Shown here piece by piece: positions 44,034-52,481 of a stretch of DNA of 64,000 nucleotides; positions within the stretch are counted from its first letter, which is position 1, and each line of letters opens with the position of its first letter. This stretch comes from Pseudovibrio sp. Tun.PSC04-5.I4 (GTDB lineage Bacteria; Pseudomonadota; Alphaproteobacteria; Rhizobiales; Stappiaceae): the NCBI RefSeq assembly GCF_900104145.1, contig NZ_FNLB01000006.1:517001-581000 (forward strand), read 5' to 3'. Position numbers and translations under genes: made by a program. Under the pieces are notes generated by a model. The model was not told where the DNA came from, did not search any database, and saw nothing but the letters and a program-made list of their open reading frames with translations.

Positions 44034-45273
44034 TCTAATCAAAAGCTATGGTAAGGGGCTGACTGCACTCTTCATCGGCATAACAGGCCTTTGGATTGTG
44101 ACGCTGATCATCCTTCCGCAAATTTCCATGATAGACCGCGCGTTCACCTATGAAGATAGAGGCGGAGCTGCTGCAACACTGTCACTGAAAATCGATCGCG
44201 CCTATTCAGAGGTGTTCCAGATCAACACCAGTTTGGATGTACTTCAGGCCGAAAGAGCCAACTTGGCGGCAGGCGAGGAGACGTCCAAAACGCAAGAGAG
44301 TGTATCCGCGCTCAATCCATTTGGCACACCAGCTCCAACCCCTGCTCCTTCCAATGAAACGTCATTGTTAAACCCGTTTGGTGCTCCGCCCGTTGCTGGC
44401 ACAAATGGACCAACGCGGACGGTTGTGGAGATTGAGGCCGAGGAAGCTCCCCTACTGGCGAAGAAGAGCGAACTGCAAACTCGCATCGACACGCTGGAAG
44501 TCGAAGAAAAGTCCACCACGCAAACCGTGGGTAAGGACACGTCTTACTCCTTGCGAAACTTCACGCAAATGAGTGGAACTCATTTTGAGATCTTCCTGTC
44601 CACCATCGTCTATGCGCTATGTGTGACCCTGATTGCGTTTGCTCTGTGTTATCCAGTGGCTTATGCCGTTGCCACCACCACCAGTAAAAACAAAGTCGCT
44701 ATTCTTATGCTTGGCCTGTTGATCCCTTACGCGATCAATGAGCTGTTGCGCATATTTGCATGGGTCATGATCCTTGAGAAGCAGGGCGTCCTGAACGCTG
44801 TGCTCGACATGCTGGGCATCATTGACATTCAAATGGGAGAGGGCTTCCGATTTGTAGCGTCTAATGGGGCCGTATTCACGGTCATGGTCTACGCTTATGT
44901 GCTGTTTATGGTCTTCCCGATCTACAACACCATTGATACGCTGGATAAAAACCAGATTGAAGCGGCGCGAGATCTTGGTGCCTCCACCTTCCGCATCCAT
45001 TGGCGGGTGGTTCTACCGCACGCAAAACCGGGCATTGCAGTTGGTGCAATCATGACCTTCATGCTGTCAGCAGGCTCTATTGCTGTGCCGGAAATTGTGG
45101 GCCGGGGTCTGCACCCCGATTGGTTCTCGCAGGTGATCTACCGCCGTTTCTTTGAAGCAGACAGCTGGAATCAGGGTGCCGCTTACTCCATGACGCTCCT
45201 AGTTGCTTGTATTGTTTTTGTTCTCATCACTATGGCGGTCTTCCGCGTTGGAATTCGGGATATCGCAAAATGA
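44026..45273 (+). CDS. ABC transporter permease (PotB-like) with coiled-coil periplasmic insertion
   Basis: 415 residues, against about 285 for PotB. Helix 1 spans residues 10-32. Residues ~45-165 form a large extra loop: a heptad-like stretch (SLKIDRAYSEVFQINTSLDV), two LNPFG repeats with a Pro-rich linker, and a second coil (LLAKKSELQTRIDTLEVEEK). Five further helices follow with the EAA loop IEAARDLGASTFRIHWRVVLPHAKPG, which contacts the ATPase. The start is GTG 44026, overlapping the previous stop. The extra loop should be periplasmic. Confidence 0.88.
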   Translation: MNSLIKSYGKGLTALFIGITGLWIVTLIILPQISMIDRAFTYEDRGGAAATLSLKIDRAYSEVFQINTSLDVLQAERANLAAGEETSKTQESVSALNPFGTPAPTPAPSNETSLLNPFGAPPVAGTNGPTRTVVEIEAEEAPLLAKKSELQTRIDTLEVEEKSTTQTVGKDTSYSLRNFTQMSGTHFEIFLSTIVYALCVTLIAFALCYPVAYAVATTTSKNKVAILMLGLLIPYAINELLRIFAWVMILEKQGVLNAVLDMLGIIDIQMGEGFRFVASNGAVFTVMVYAYVLFMVFPIYNTIDTLDKNQIEAARDLGASTFRIHWRVVLPHAKPGIAVGAIMTFMLSAGSIAVPEIVGRGLHPDWFSQVIYRRFFEADSWNQGAAYSMTLLVACIVFVLITMAVFRVGIRDIAK

Positions 45274-46115
45274 CCACACTACCTCTTGTCAAAAATAGCA
45301 GTGCAGGTTCAAGCTCTAAGCGAGATCCAATCGACTGGTCTGGCGCGGTTTTGAACGGCTACCTGCTGATCTTCTTTGCCTATATGTTCCTTCCCATGAT
45401 CTTCATGGTGGTTGCGGCCTTTAACGCAGCTCCAACACCATCGGTAACAGACTGGCAGGGCTTTACGCTCAAGTGGTTTGCACAGCTGGCCAATGAACAG
45501 CGTTTCATCACAGGGCTTGGGCACTCCTTGGTCATCGCATTTGGTGTGATTGTCATCTCCATTCCGTTGGGGCTGGCTGGGGCACTGTTGCTGACACGGC
45601 TGCAAACCAGGGGCATAACACTGCTCTATACTGTGCTGGTCTCACCCATCCTCACACCGGGCATCGTGCTTGGTGCGACAACCATGATCTTCTGGCGCGA
45701 TGCATTTGGCGTGGATGCGGGCTTGCTCACGGCAACAATCGCTCAGTCCAGCTTCATCGCCTCCTATTGCATGCTGATGTTCATGGCGCGCTTGCAACGG
45801 CAGGATCTGGCACTGGAAGAAGCGGCACTGGATTTAGGCGCATCCTCATTCCTGGTGTTCCGTCGGATCACATTGCCTTTCCTCATGCCAACGGTTCTGA
45901 CTGCCGCAGCCCTTGCCTTCTTGCAGAGCATTGAAAACTACAACACCACCTTCTTTGCGATCGGGCCAAGCTGGACACTGGTGACGGAAATCGGAGCGCG
46001 TATGCGATTTGGTATATCCCCTGTCATCAATGTCATCGGCGTTCTCTTTGTAGCAATTACGATTATTGCTGCTACAGTCTACGTGTTGGCGAGCCGCAGG
46101 AAGAACCGCGGCTGA
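45270..46115 (+). CDS. ABC transporter permease (PotC-like)
   Basis: 281 residues with six helices. The EAA loop LEEAALDLGASSFLVFRRITLPFLMPTVL is present. The ATG at 45270 overlaps the preceding TGA (ATGA), so translation is coupled to the PotB-like gene. Together with the binding protein and ATPase it makes a complete importer. Confidence 0.92.
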   Translation: MTTLPLVKNSSAGSSSKRDPIDWSGAVLNGYLLIFFAYMFLPMIFMVVAAFNAAPTPSVTDWQGFTLKWFAQLANEQRFITGLGHSLVIAFGVIVISIPLGLAGALLLTRLQTRGITLLYTVLVSPILTPGIVLGATTMIFWRDAFGVDAGLLTATIAQSSFIASYCMLMFMARLQRQDLALEEAALDLGASSFLVFRRITLPFLMPTVLTAAALAFLQSIENYNTTFFAIGPSWTLVTEIGARMRFGISPVINVIGVLFVAITIIAATVYVLASRRKNRG

Positions 46116-46133
46116 CAAAATGCATCCGGGGGA

Positions 46134-46625
46134 ATGATGACATCAGGCGAAATGGGCGTGCTGGAGCCATTTTCATTGTGTAAAGCAGAAGTGCTCCTGC
46201 CTGCTTCTGCTCAAAGCGCATATGCATATGTTCTGGAGCAAATCGACGCCTGGTGGCCTGCTGAATACAGGTTCTCTCCCGACGGTGTTCTGGGAATTGA
46301 ACCCCTCGTTGGGGGCGCTTGTTTTGAGGATGTGGAAGATGGTCGCCGGTTGATTTGGGGGACCATTCAAGACTTGGAGGAGGGGGCGAAGATCGTTCTC
46401 TCCTGGCAGATCTCTCCCAACCGCCTGCTGATTGACACACCCGAAAAAGCCGGAGTGGTCACAATTCACTTCCATGATGTTGAAGGTGGCACCGAAGTGA
46501 AACTGGTGCATAGTCATTTTGAGCGTTACGGCGAAGGATGGCGCGACTATTTACGCGCCATGAATTCTAGCGTGGGCTGGGCGTATTGCCTGAATAAATT
46601 GAAAACGGCTATTTCCCATACCTAG
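46134..46625 (+). CDS. SRPBCC (START/AHSA1-like) family protein
   Basis: A 163-residue soluble protein with the SRPBCC helix-grip pattern: LPASAQSAYAYVLEQIDAWWP at the first helix, VLGIEPLVGGACFEDVEDGRRLIWGTIQDLEEGAKIVLSWQIS, then VVTIHFHDVEGGTEVKLVHSHFERYGEGW. AHSA1-like proteins bind small hydrophobic ligands or Hsp90. No ligand can be named. Its ATG is 18 bases after the PotC-like gene, so it may be co-transcribed with the importer. Confidence 0.8.
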   Translation: MMTSGEMGVLEPFSLCKAEVLLPASAQSAYAYVLEQIDAWWPAEYRFSPDGVLGIEPLVGGACFEDVEDGRRLIWGTIQDLEEGAKIVLSWQISPNRLLIDTPEKAGVVTIHFHDVEGGTEVKLVHSHFERYGEGWRDYLRAMNSSVGWAYCLNKLKTAISHT

Positions 46626-46633
46626 GAGGTTTT

Positions 46634-47350
46634 ATGAGGCTCAAATTTCGGTGTCTGCCAGAGCTTCATGGACATATTCCAGAGCCTGTTCTGGCCAAAT
46701 CAGCACTCCCAGATTGGTTGAAGGATATTCCCTCAACAGTGCCAAGTGAGCTTTTGGGAAATGAACAGGTGCGTACGCTCAAACATTGCCCGCCCATTAT
46801 TGACGGCTTCTCAACCGGCATCCTCTTCAAGCTGCCGTGTGATGTTGTGGTCAAAGACGGCGAATTCTCCTGGCACTGGCCAAAACCAGTCTCACCCAAC
46901 GCACAGCAAACCCGCTCCCCAATCGGCCTGCATGTACCAGAGCAAGCCACAGGCGCACCATTGGGCACACGCCCGGATGATTTCATCATCAAACTCAACA
47001 ACTTCTGGAGCGTAGAAGCGCCCGATGGTGTGTCCTTACTGTTCACACATCCACTCAACCGCGAAGAGCTGCCCTTCCGCACATTGGCTGGTATCGTGGA
47101 TTGTGACCGGTTCAAAGGTGGCTTTGTTCACTTCCCGGCCCTCTGGAGACAACCGGAATTTGAAGGCACACTGGAAGCTGGAACACCAATCGCACAAGCC
47201 TTCCCGTTCAAACGCGAAAGTCTGGAACTGGACTGCGGCGGGATGGATGTGAGTGAGTTTGAGGCCCATCAAAACATGCAAAACGAACTGCAGGCTGAAC
47301 CGGGTCACTACAGAAAATCTGTAAGGGCGTCGCGCTCAACACCTGCCTAA
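46634..47350 (+). CDS. Unknown protein resembling phage/marine DUF6065-type proteins
   Basis: 238 residues, MRLKFRCLPELHGHIPEPVL, then AKSALPDWLKDIP and TLKHCPPIIDGFSTGILFKLPCDVVVKDG. A Pro/Trp-rich, soluble protein with conserved-looking cysteines (PELHGHIP..., LKHCPP, LDCGG). The layout recalls a family of uncharacterised proteins from marine cyanophages and alphaproteobacteria, from memory. A near-consensus AGGAGG ribosome site precedes it, only 8 bases after the SRPBCC stop. No function is known. Confidence 0.65.
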   Translation: MRLKFRCLPELHGHIPEPVLAKSALPDWLKDIPSTVPSELLGNEQVRTLKHCPPIIDGFSTGILFKLPCDVVVKDGEFSWHWPKPVSPNAQQTRSPIGLHVPEQATGAPLGTRPDDFIIKLNNFWSVEAPDGVSLLFTHPLNREELPFRTLAGIVDCDRFKGGFVHFPALWRQPEFEGTLEAGTPIAQAFPFKRESLELDCGGMDVSEFEAHQNMQNELQAEPGHYRKSVRASRSTPA

Positions 47351-47928
47351 CCCAAAAACTGCTTGGAATTGAGCGGCACACGGCCAGATGACCCCTGACT
47401 CATGAGTTTGAGTAGCTCAGGCCGTATGCCCGGATTGTTGGCAAAAAGCCGGCGCAGCATTCCTATGCCGTCCTCATTCCCCTGCATCTGCATAGCTTCT
47501 GCAGCTCCAATGATATTCTCTGCATCATTGTCATAGTCAGCGCGTTTTTGAAACGCGGACAGAGCAAGGTCAGGCACTTCCAGATGCAACGCAATGCGAG
47601 CAAGGTTCAATAGGCCATCTGCATCCTCCGGGAACGCAACCGTATACTCGGCAAACCCATTCAGGGCGTCATGAAAGTGTTCCAGATCCAGATAAGCTGC
47701 CGCCCGCTCAAACATCGCTCCTTTGTGATTGGGGGACATTTCCAGTGTCTTGGTAAAGGTCTCAATGGCCAAACTGTTATTGCCCGCTTTTCTACGCACC
47801 AAACCAAGATTGTACCAGAGGCTCGGATTCATGCCGTCATCTTCGAGCAGGTCATGAATGAGTTTTTCCGCAAGACCCCAATCTTCTTGTTGGAAAGCGG
47901 TTTCTAAACCGAGCAGCACATCTTCCAT
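47347..47928 (-). CDS. Tetratricopeptide-repeat protein
   Basis: 193 residues from ATG 47928 (a start five codons earlier is possible). At least three TPR units are visible: NPSLWYNLGLVRRKAGNNSLAIETFTKTLEMSP, HKGAMFERAAAYLDLEHFHDALNGFAEYTVAFP and DADGLLNLARIALHLEVPDLALSAFQK. The helices form a protein-binding groove. It is convergent with the gene at 46634, whose stop overlaps it. Confidence 0.8.
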   Translation of the reverse strand: MEDVLLGLETAFQQEDWGLAEKLIHDLLEDDGMNPSLWYNLGLVRRKAGNNSLAIETFTKTLEMSPNHKGAMFERAAAYLDLEHFHDALNGFAEYTVAFPEDADGLLNLARIALHLEVPDLALSAFQKRADYDNDAENIIGAAEAMQMQGNEDGIGMLRRLFANNPGIRPELLKLMSQGSSGRVPLNSKQFLG

Positions 47929-48370
47929 TTCAAAACCTCGCAAAACGACTTTACTATCTCATTTAAGGACGCTGATAATTGAAAGGTAATGACTAAGCAG
48001 AATAGGTCACGATCTCATTAATGAGCTGGTCCATACGCACTATGGATGAGGGGCGTGTAACAAGAACAACCCAGTCAGGCCTTATTCTCCCAAATCAATT
48101 ATCTCCGCTCAGCACCTGTTCGGCTTGATTTGTTGAACCTGCTAAAGATATAACCCCATCAATCCGCAAAGCATTTCAGACTGGGCGTCATTTAGATATT
48201 TGATAGGCCAGAAAGTAAGTTGCTCTTCATTTTCCAGTCGTCCCCTTGGGAAAACGACAGGAATGAACAGCCTGCGTCGCGTGATTGTCATGCTGGCTCT
48301 GGTAAGGTCTCGGCCAGTTTGAATATAAAAACAGGTGTAAACGCAAAGCGGCGTTGAGAAAGTGGCAGTT
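47929..48370. other. Spacer before phoR, nothing firm recognised
   Basis: 442 bases. No coding frame, tRNA or terminator is evident. One TTGTCAT heptamer near 48285 recalls half a Pho box but lacks a partner at 11 bases, so I do not call a site. Confidence 0.4.
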
Positions 48371-49738
48371 ATGTCCCCGGATAGGAATAAGGATGAGCAG
48401 CAGGTAAATCAGGAGCCCTTACGTATGGGCCTCAACAGGCAGGCGGTTTATCGCAAGCCCGTTGATGTGCGCTGGGTTCTTCTTGCGGCTGCTTCAATCT
48501 TCGCACTTTTTTCCATCGCCTTTCAGGTGCCTGTCTGGGCGTCCTTCTTCGCTTTTGCGCTGATTTTTGTCCTTGTCATCGGCGGCGGTATGAAAAGCCG
48601 TACCAAACTCAAAGCCCCAAGCGGTGTCAGCCGTAAAGAGGTCAGCGAGATTGTGGATCGCGGCATGAAGTCTGCCGTAAACGCATTGCCTGATCCTTGT
48701 TTTGTCGTCGATTACCGTGGCACCACGCAATATGTAAACCTTGCAGCTCAGCGTCGGTTTGGAACGATTGCGGTCGGTGACCCGCTCTCCTTCCGCATTC
48801 GCGCACCATCCCTTCTGGAAGCTTTGGACCGCGTTTCCAATGGTGGGTCCACTGAGGTTATTGACTGGGCAGAGAAAGTTCCGATGGAGCTTTGGTTGGA
48901 AGCGCACATCGCACCGCTGTGGTCCGTCTCCAGCGGAAATCTCGCCGTCCCGCGTGGCCGTCCCGGTCTCATTCTTGTTGTCATTCGCGATCTGACAGAG
49001 GCGCGCCGTCTCGAGCGTATGCGGGCAGATTTTGTCGCCAACGCCTCTCACGAGTTGCGGACGCCGTTGGCATCCCTCACAGGTTTCATTGAAACGTTGC
49101 AAGGCCCGGCCAAAGATGATCCAAAAGCGCAGGAGCAGTTCCTCGGCATCATGCTCAATCAGGCCGAGCGTATGCGCCGCTTGATTGATGACCTGCTGTC
49201 CTTGTCCCGCATTGAGATGAAAGTTCACGTTCAGCCAGAAACCCTCGTGGATCTCGGGCAAATCATGCGCCATTCCGTCGAATCTTTGTTACCTGTCGCC
49301 ACAGAACTGGGTGTGGAACTGAATGTGACAATGCCAGATGAGCCTGCTGAAATTCGCGGCGAGAATGATGAACTGGTGCAGGTCTTCAACAATCTGGTCG
49401 AAAACGCTTTGAAATATGGTTCCAGCGGCAAGCGAGTCGATGTGACGTGCCGTTTGGATCCTGATTCCACCGAAACACCGCACTGGATTGCTGAAGTTCG
49501 TGACTTTGGCCCCGGTATCGATCCAGAGCATCTGCCACGATTGACCGAGCGTTTCTATCGTGTTGACGTGGTCACTTCCCGCCAGATGAAGGGAACGGGC
49601 TTAGGCCTTGCCATTGTTAAACACATTTTGACACGCCACCGCGCACGCCTCGAAATTGAGAGCAAACCAGAGCAGGGTGCATGCTTCCGTGTGTTCATAC
49701 CCGGTGCCGTAATTTATGACGAAAATGAATTAGATTAA
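48371..49738 (+). CDS. phoR: Phosphate regulon sensor histidine kinase PhoR
   Basis: 455 residues from ATG 48371 (GTG 48362 possible). Two N-terminal helices (VLLAAASIFALFSIAF, WASFFAFALIFVLVIGG), a PAS-like domain (ALPDPCFVVDYRGTTQYVNLAAQRRFG), the HisKA box with the phosphorylated His in VANASHELRTPLASLTGFIE, and the ATPase N, G1, G2 boxes (NNLVENALKYG, DFGPGIDPEHL, KGTGLGLAI). It phosphorylates PhoB when phosphate is low. It starts the pst-pho cluster. Confidence 0.93.
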   Translation: MSPDRNKDEQQVNQEPLRMGLNRQAVYRKPVDVRWVLLAAASIFALFSIAFQVPVWASFFAFALIFVLVIGGGMKSRTKLKAPSGVSRKEVSEIVDRGMKSAVNALPDPCFVVDYRGTTQYVNLAAQRRFGTIAVGDPLSFRIRAPSLLEALDRVSNGGSTEVIDWAEKVPMELWLEAHIAPLWSVSSGNLAVPRGRPGLILVVIRDLTEARRLERMRADFVANASHELRTPLASLTGFIETLQGPAKDDPKAQEQFLGIMLNQAERMRRLIDDLLSLSRIEMKVHVQPETLVDLGQIMRHSVESLLPVATELGVELNVTMPDEPAEIRGENDELVQVFNNLVENALKYGSSGKRVDVTCRLDPDSTETPHWIAEVRDFGPGIDPEHLPRLTERFYRVDVVTSRQMKGTGLGLAIVKHILTRHRARLEIESKPEQGACFRVFIPGAVIYDENELD

Positions 49739-49766
49739 AAATACATAATAAAATCAAATGCTTACG

Positions 49767-49806
49767 ATGTCATAAAACTGATACTCAACGTTCATATAAC
49801 CATCAC
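49767..49806 (+). promoter_or_regulatory. Candidate Pho box upstream of pstS
   Basis: Heptamers ATGTCAT (49767), CTGATAC (49778), CGTTCAT (49789) and CCATCAC (49800) fall at an 11-base period. The first pair (TGTCATAAAACTG) is close to the rhizobial Pho box. It lies 98 bases before the pstS GTG. Confidence 0.65.
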
Positions 49807-49903
49807 AGCCGAAGGGTAATTTACCGCTGACTCGCAGCCGGGGCGCTGTGAGATGAATGTAGTTTAACAGTTTCTAAAACCAGAACTCCCAAGGAGACTT
49901 CAG

Positions 49904-50923
49904 GTGAATATCAAGGCATTCGCAAGCGTAGCAGCTCTGGCTCTCGCAGGTACCATTGTTGCAGGTTCCGCACAGGCTCGTGACCAGATCCAGATTGTTG
50001 GGTCTTCCACAGTGTTCCCATTTGCGACAGCAGTTGCTGAGCAATTTGGTCAAAAAACCACTTTCAAAACACCAGTTGTTGAATCCACTGGCTCAGGTGG
50101 TGGCATCAAGCTCTTCTGTGAAGGTGTTGGCGAAAACACCCCTGACATCACCAATGCTTCCCGCCGTATGAAGGCCAAGGAGCTGGTTAAGTGTAATGAA
50201 GCTGGCGTAACTCCAGTTGAAGTGACCGTTGGTTTCGACGGCATCGTTCTTGCAAATTCTAAGGCCGGCACTCAGCTGGACCTGACACTCTCTCAGATCT
50301 TCCTTGCTCTTGCTAAGGAAGTTCCAGTAGACGGCAAGCTGGTTGCAAACCCTTACAACAACTGGTCCGACATTGATCCTGCTCTTCCAAATAGCAAAAT
50401 CGAAGTTCTCGGCCCACCACCAACATCCGGTACACGTGATGCATTCGCTGAGCTGGCAATGGCTGGCGGCTGTAAAATGCTCCCAGGTGCGAAAGAACTC
50501 GGCCTGAAGAAAAAAGCGTGTCACGTAATCCGTGAAGATGGCGCCTACATCGAAGCTGGTGAAAACGACAACCTGATCGTTCAGAAACTGGATGCAAACC
50601 CGAATGCACTTGGCATCTTCGGTTTCTCCTTCCTCGATCAGAACGCTGACAAGATCCAGGGCACCAACATTGCCGGTATTGCGCCAACATTTGATGCAAT
50701 TGCTGCAGGTGACTACCCAGTATCTCGCTCTTTGTACTTTTACATCAAAAAAGAGCATGTTGGCGTGATCCCGGGTATCGCAGAATACCTGGCTGAATTC
50801 ACCAATGAAGACACTTGGGGTGACGAAGGTTACCTGGCAGACAAGGGACTTATCCCACTGCCAACATCAGACCGTGAAGCAATTTCCAAATCTGCTTCTG
50901 CTCTGACTGCACTCGCATTCTAA
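49904..50923 (+). CDS. pstS: Phosphate ABC transporter substrate-binding protein PstS
   Basis: 339 residues with a signal peptide (SVAALALAGTIVAGSAQA). Phosphate-binding residues are in IVGSSTVFPFATAVAEQFG, STGSGGGIKLFCEG and GPPPTSGTRDAFAELA. It is the periplasmic receptor of the high-affinity phosphate importer. The start is GTG 49904 behind AAGGAG. A hairpin and an intergenic repeat separate it from pstC, giving more receptor than permease. Confidence 0.96.
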   Translation: MNIKAFASVAALALAGTIVAGSAQARDQIQIVGSSTVFPFATAVAEQFGQKTTFKTPVVESTGSGGGIKLFCEGVGENTPDITNASRRMKAKELVKCNEAGVTPVEVTVGFDGIVLANSKAGTQLDLTLSQIFLALAKEVPVDGKLVANPYNNWSDIDPALPNSKIEVLGPPPTSGTRDAFAELAMAGGCKMLPGAKELGLKKKACHVIREDGAYIEAGENDNLIVQKLDANPNALGIFGFSFLDQNADKIQGTNIAGIAPTFDAIAAGDYPVSRSLYFYIKKEHVGVIPGIAEYLAEFTNEDTWGDEGYLADKGLIPLPTSDREAISKSASALTALAF

Positions 50924-50937
50924 TTGCTTGTGACATG

Positions 50938-50964
50938 AGGCGATCAGCCGAGTGCTGGTCGCCT
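50938..50964 (+). terminator. Stem-loop between pstS and pstC
   Basis: AGGCGATCAGC/GCTGGTCGCCT (one G-T pair). Its T-tract is poor (TACCTTCTTCG), so it is likely a partial terminator or message-stabilising hairpin. Confidence 0.6.
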
Positions 50965-50987
50965 TACCTTCTTCGTTAAAGTTCCAT

Positions 50988-51034
50988 CGCGTATTCCCGA
51001 AAAGTGGACACGATTTTCGGAAAATGAATTCGCG
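50988..51034. repeat. Palindromic intergenic repeat, copy 2
   Basis: CGCGTATTCCCGAAAAGTGG then ACACGATTTTCGGAAAATGAATTCGCG; left and right halves are inverted (CCGAAAA/TTTTCGG; GCG.ATTC/GAAT.CGC). Copies occur at 55965-56007 and, degenerate, at 33384-33427. Such 45-base elements are common between genes in Hyphomicrobiales. Confidence 0.7.
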
Positions 51035-51092
51035 CTTACACCAAAGCCCAAATATGGCGCATCAGGCGTCCTAGATAAGGCGGCACAAAGAA

Positions 51093-52481
51093 ATGTTCTG
51101 GACTTACGCTGCGCTCCTCCTTCTGGTGTTTGTTGCTTCAAACTTTTACGGGCGTCTTCGGGCGGCTCAAGTTGCGGGCAATCAGCTTTCAGTTCTCCAT
51201 TCTCGGCCAAGCTACCACGGTGGTTATCTGGCGATCCTTTCAACATTACCTGCACTTGCTGTGCTGCTTGTATGGGCAATCATCGAACCGCGCCTGCTGG
51301 ATACAATGGTGATCAACGCCAGTGCTGATGTTGTTGAACAGCTGTCAAAACCTGAACTTCAAGCCTATCTGCGCGATGCCCGCGCAATCGCATTTGGCGG
51401 GATCGTCGGGTTTACAGATGCCGGAAAAGAGCAAGCTGCCGAGGTGTTTAAATCCCTTGCCGCAACCTCGCTCTTCCTTAAAACGGCTCTCATTATTGTG
51501 CTGATCAGTGCTGGTCTCTGGTACGGTACTAAGTCCATCAGACCAACAATGCGGGCTCGCCATTTTGTTGAACGCACCATCATGGGGTTGCTGATCCTGT
51601 GTTCTGCTGTTGCGATCTTCACCACAATCGGCATCGTGCTGTCCCTGATTTTCGAAAGCCTGATGTTCTTCCGTCAAATTCCTATTCTGGATTTTGTGTT
51701 TGGCATGCACTGGAGCCCACAAAGCGCCTTTGAGGGCGCTGGCTCTGAAACAGCTGAAGTAAACACCGAGATTTTCGGAGCGATCCCACTGTTGATGGGC
51801 ACCATGCTCATCACCGCAATCGCTATTTCTGTGGCGGCCCCTGTTGGATTGCTCTCCGCCATCTACCTTTCAGATTACGCAAGCGGTCCGGTTCGGGCAG
51901 TCGCAAAACCGATGCTGGAAATTCTGGCAGGTATACCAACCGTTGTTTATGGCTTCTTCGCCGCGCTAACGGTTGCTCCCTTCATTCGTGGGTGGGGCGA
52001 AAGTATCGGGCTCTCGGTGAGTTCAGAATCTGCGCTCGCAGCTGGTCTTGTTATGGGCATCATGATTATCCCGTTCGTCTCCTCCCTTTCAGATGATGTG
52101 ATCAACGCAGTGCCTCAGTCTCTTCGGGACGGATCAGCCGGTCTGGGCGCGACCAAGTCAGAAACCATCCGCCGCGTGGTGTTGCCTGCAGCGCTTCCGG
52201 GCATCGTATCAGCGCTTATTCTGGCGATCTCCCGCGCGATTGGCGAGACTATGATTGTGGTGATGGCCGCGGGTCTTGCTGCAAACATGACAGTCAATCC
52301 GCTTCAGGCTGTAACCACAGTCACCGTGCAGATCGTAACATTGCTGGTCGGTGACCAGGAGTTCGACAGCGCAAAAACACTGGCAGCCTTTGCTCTTGGC
52401 TTGCTGCTTTTCTGTATCACACTAGCTCTCAACATCTTCGCTCTGCGCGTTGTGAAGAAATATAGGGAACAGTATGACTAA
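51093..52481 (+). CDS. pstC: Phosphate ABC transporter permease PstC
   Basis: 462 residues, longer than the 310-320 of E. coli PstC. The N-terminal ~160 residues add two to three membrane helices (MFWTYAALLLLVFVASNFYG; AILSTLPALAVLLVWAI) before the usual six-helix core with EAA loop PQSLRDGSAGLGATKSETIRRVVLPAALPGIVSALIL. This long form is common in alphaproteobacteria. The last 8 bases overlap pstA. Confidence 0.93.
   Translation: MFWTYAALLLLVFVASNFYGRLRAAQVAGNQLSVLHSRPSYHGGYLAILSTLPALAVLLVWAIIEPRLLDTMVINASADVVEQLSKPELQAYLRDARAIAFGGIVGFTDAGKEQAAEVFKSLAATSLFLKTALIIVLISAGLWYGTKSIRPTMRARHFVERTIMGLLILCSAVAIFTTIGIVLSLIFESLMFFRQIPILDFVFGMHWSPQSAFEGAGSETAEVNTEIFGAIPLLMGTMLITAIAISVAAPVGLLSAIYLSDYASGPVRAVAKPMLEILAGIPTVVYGFFAALTVAPFIRGWGESIGLSVSSESALAAGLVMGIMIIPFVSSLSDDVINAVPQSLRDGSAGLGATKSETIRRVVLPAALPGIVSALILAISRAIGETMIVVMAAGLAANMTVNPLQAVTTVTVQIVTLLVGDQEFDSAKTLAAFALGLLLFCITLALNIFALRVVKKYREQYD

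Noticed and set aside
47929..48370. Pho box before phoR
   Set aside because: Only a single TTGTCAT heptamer is present; no second one at 11 bases.
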